NCBI GenBank assembly: GCA_021731145.1
Contig: JAKFXX010000028.1
Span: 25,659-89,658, forward strand
Direction: 5' to 3'
Source of the DNA: Gammaproteobacteria bacterium
GTDB taxonomy: Bacteria > Pseudomonadota > Gammaproteobacteria > Ga0077554 > Ga007554
Length of the DNA stretch: 64,000 bases
Below, one piece after another: positions 63,878 to 64,000 of the stretch. Below the pieces are notes generated by a model. It saw nothing but the letters and a program-made list of their open reading frames with translations, did not search any database and was not told the DNA's origin. The position numbers and the translations under genes are program-made. Each line of letters starts with the position of its first letter. The first letter of the stretch is position 1.

Positions 63878-64000
63878 ATGGCAGCCTCTGCTTCTGACGT
63901 TCAAGCTGGCCGCAGTGACCACGCTGATCCTGTTTGCCATCGGGGTGCCGTTCGCCTGGTGGCTTGCCGTCACCCGCTCCCGCTTCAGGCCGGTCGTGGA
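63864..64000 (+). CDS. modB: Molybdate ABC transporter permease ModB, cut by the window end
   Basis: The ATG at 63864 opens a frame that reads VDHEWQPLLLTFKLAAVTTL, then ILFAIGVPFAWWLAVTRSRF and RPVV, the N-terminus and first transmembrane helix of ModB. It continues beyond the window. The start lies inside the di-Mop gene. Expected partner: ModC ATPase downstream. Confidence 0.9.
   Translation, partial: MVDHEWQPLLLTFKLAAVTTLILFAIGVPFAWWLAVTRSRFRPVV

Overview
The window looks like chromosome of a free-living gammaproteobacterium of moderately high GC. The evidence is the mnmA-hflD pair (hflD is essentially gammaproteobacterial), the gammaproteobacterial order rpsB-tsf-pyrH-frr-uppS-cdsA-dxr-rseP-bamA-skp-lpxD-fabZ-lpxA, map-glnD-dapC-dapD, and recR-ybaB-dnaX beside the 4.5S RNA gene. 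A type-B exosortase (XrtB) exopolysaccharide locus and a rhombosortase suggest an environmental, biofilm-forming lineage. No species can be named from the sequence alone.

Layout. 1-1.9 kb: two tandem SUMF1-fold proteins that lack the catalytic cysteines of formylglycine-generating enzyme. 2.1-3.9 kb: mnmA, hflD. 4.0-16.9 kb (minus): the long translation, isoprenoid, phospholipid and outer-membrane operon, with a structured leader upstream of rpsB. 17.1-20.6 kb (plus): map, glnD. 20.6-21.1 kb: a decayed islet with an excisionase-like HTH gene and the N-terminus of a SNF2-type helicase, cut off right at the glnD stop codon. 21.2-25.5 kb: ampG, dapD, dapC and a DMT permease. 25.6-31.7 kb: a protease neighbourhood with a secreted subtilase carrying a CBM60-like module, a small exported protein, a rhombosortase, an intracellular subtilase and a frameshifted peptidoglycan amidase. 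31.9-33.7 kb: toxin-antitoxin genes and remnants lodged in glycosyltransferase debris.

33.7-57 kb (minus) is one exopolysaccharide locus read from a candidate sigma-54 promoter near 57.03 kb. It contains epsD, epsE, epsF, epsG, galU, xrtB, epsI, gmd, fcl, an acyltransferase, a Wzx flippase, a Wzy/ligase, three glycosyltransferases, a glycoside hydrolase, a WecG-type transferase, gmm and ugd. The genes imply a polymer made from UDP-glucose, UDP-glucuronate and GDP-fucose, assembled by a Wzx/Wzy-type route and exported through EpsE/EpsF/EpsG. A 3.4-kb mosaic of HEPN/MNT, VapBC pieces, an Rpn nuclease and a VapB-DUF2442 fusion (48.0-51.3 kb) splits the eps core between galU and xrtB.

57.3-64 kb: bepA, a TerB protein, recR, ybaB, dnaX, two palindromic repeat elements, the SRP RNA gene ffs, and the start of a molybdate-uptake operon (modA, a double-Mop protein, modB cut by the window end).

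Beyond genes, the window is rich in palindromic intergenic elements. Two families occur as pairs in which the arms of each copy match each other but differ from the arms of the sister copy. I consider these elements, the protease/amidase cluster and the sigma-54-driven split EPS locus the most interesting parts. No CRISPR array, tRNA, rRNA or complete insertion sequence was seen.
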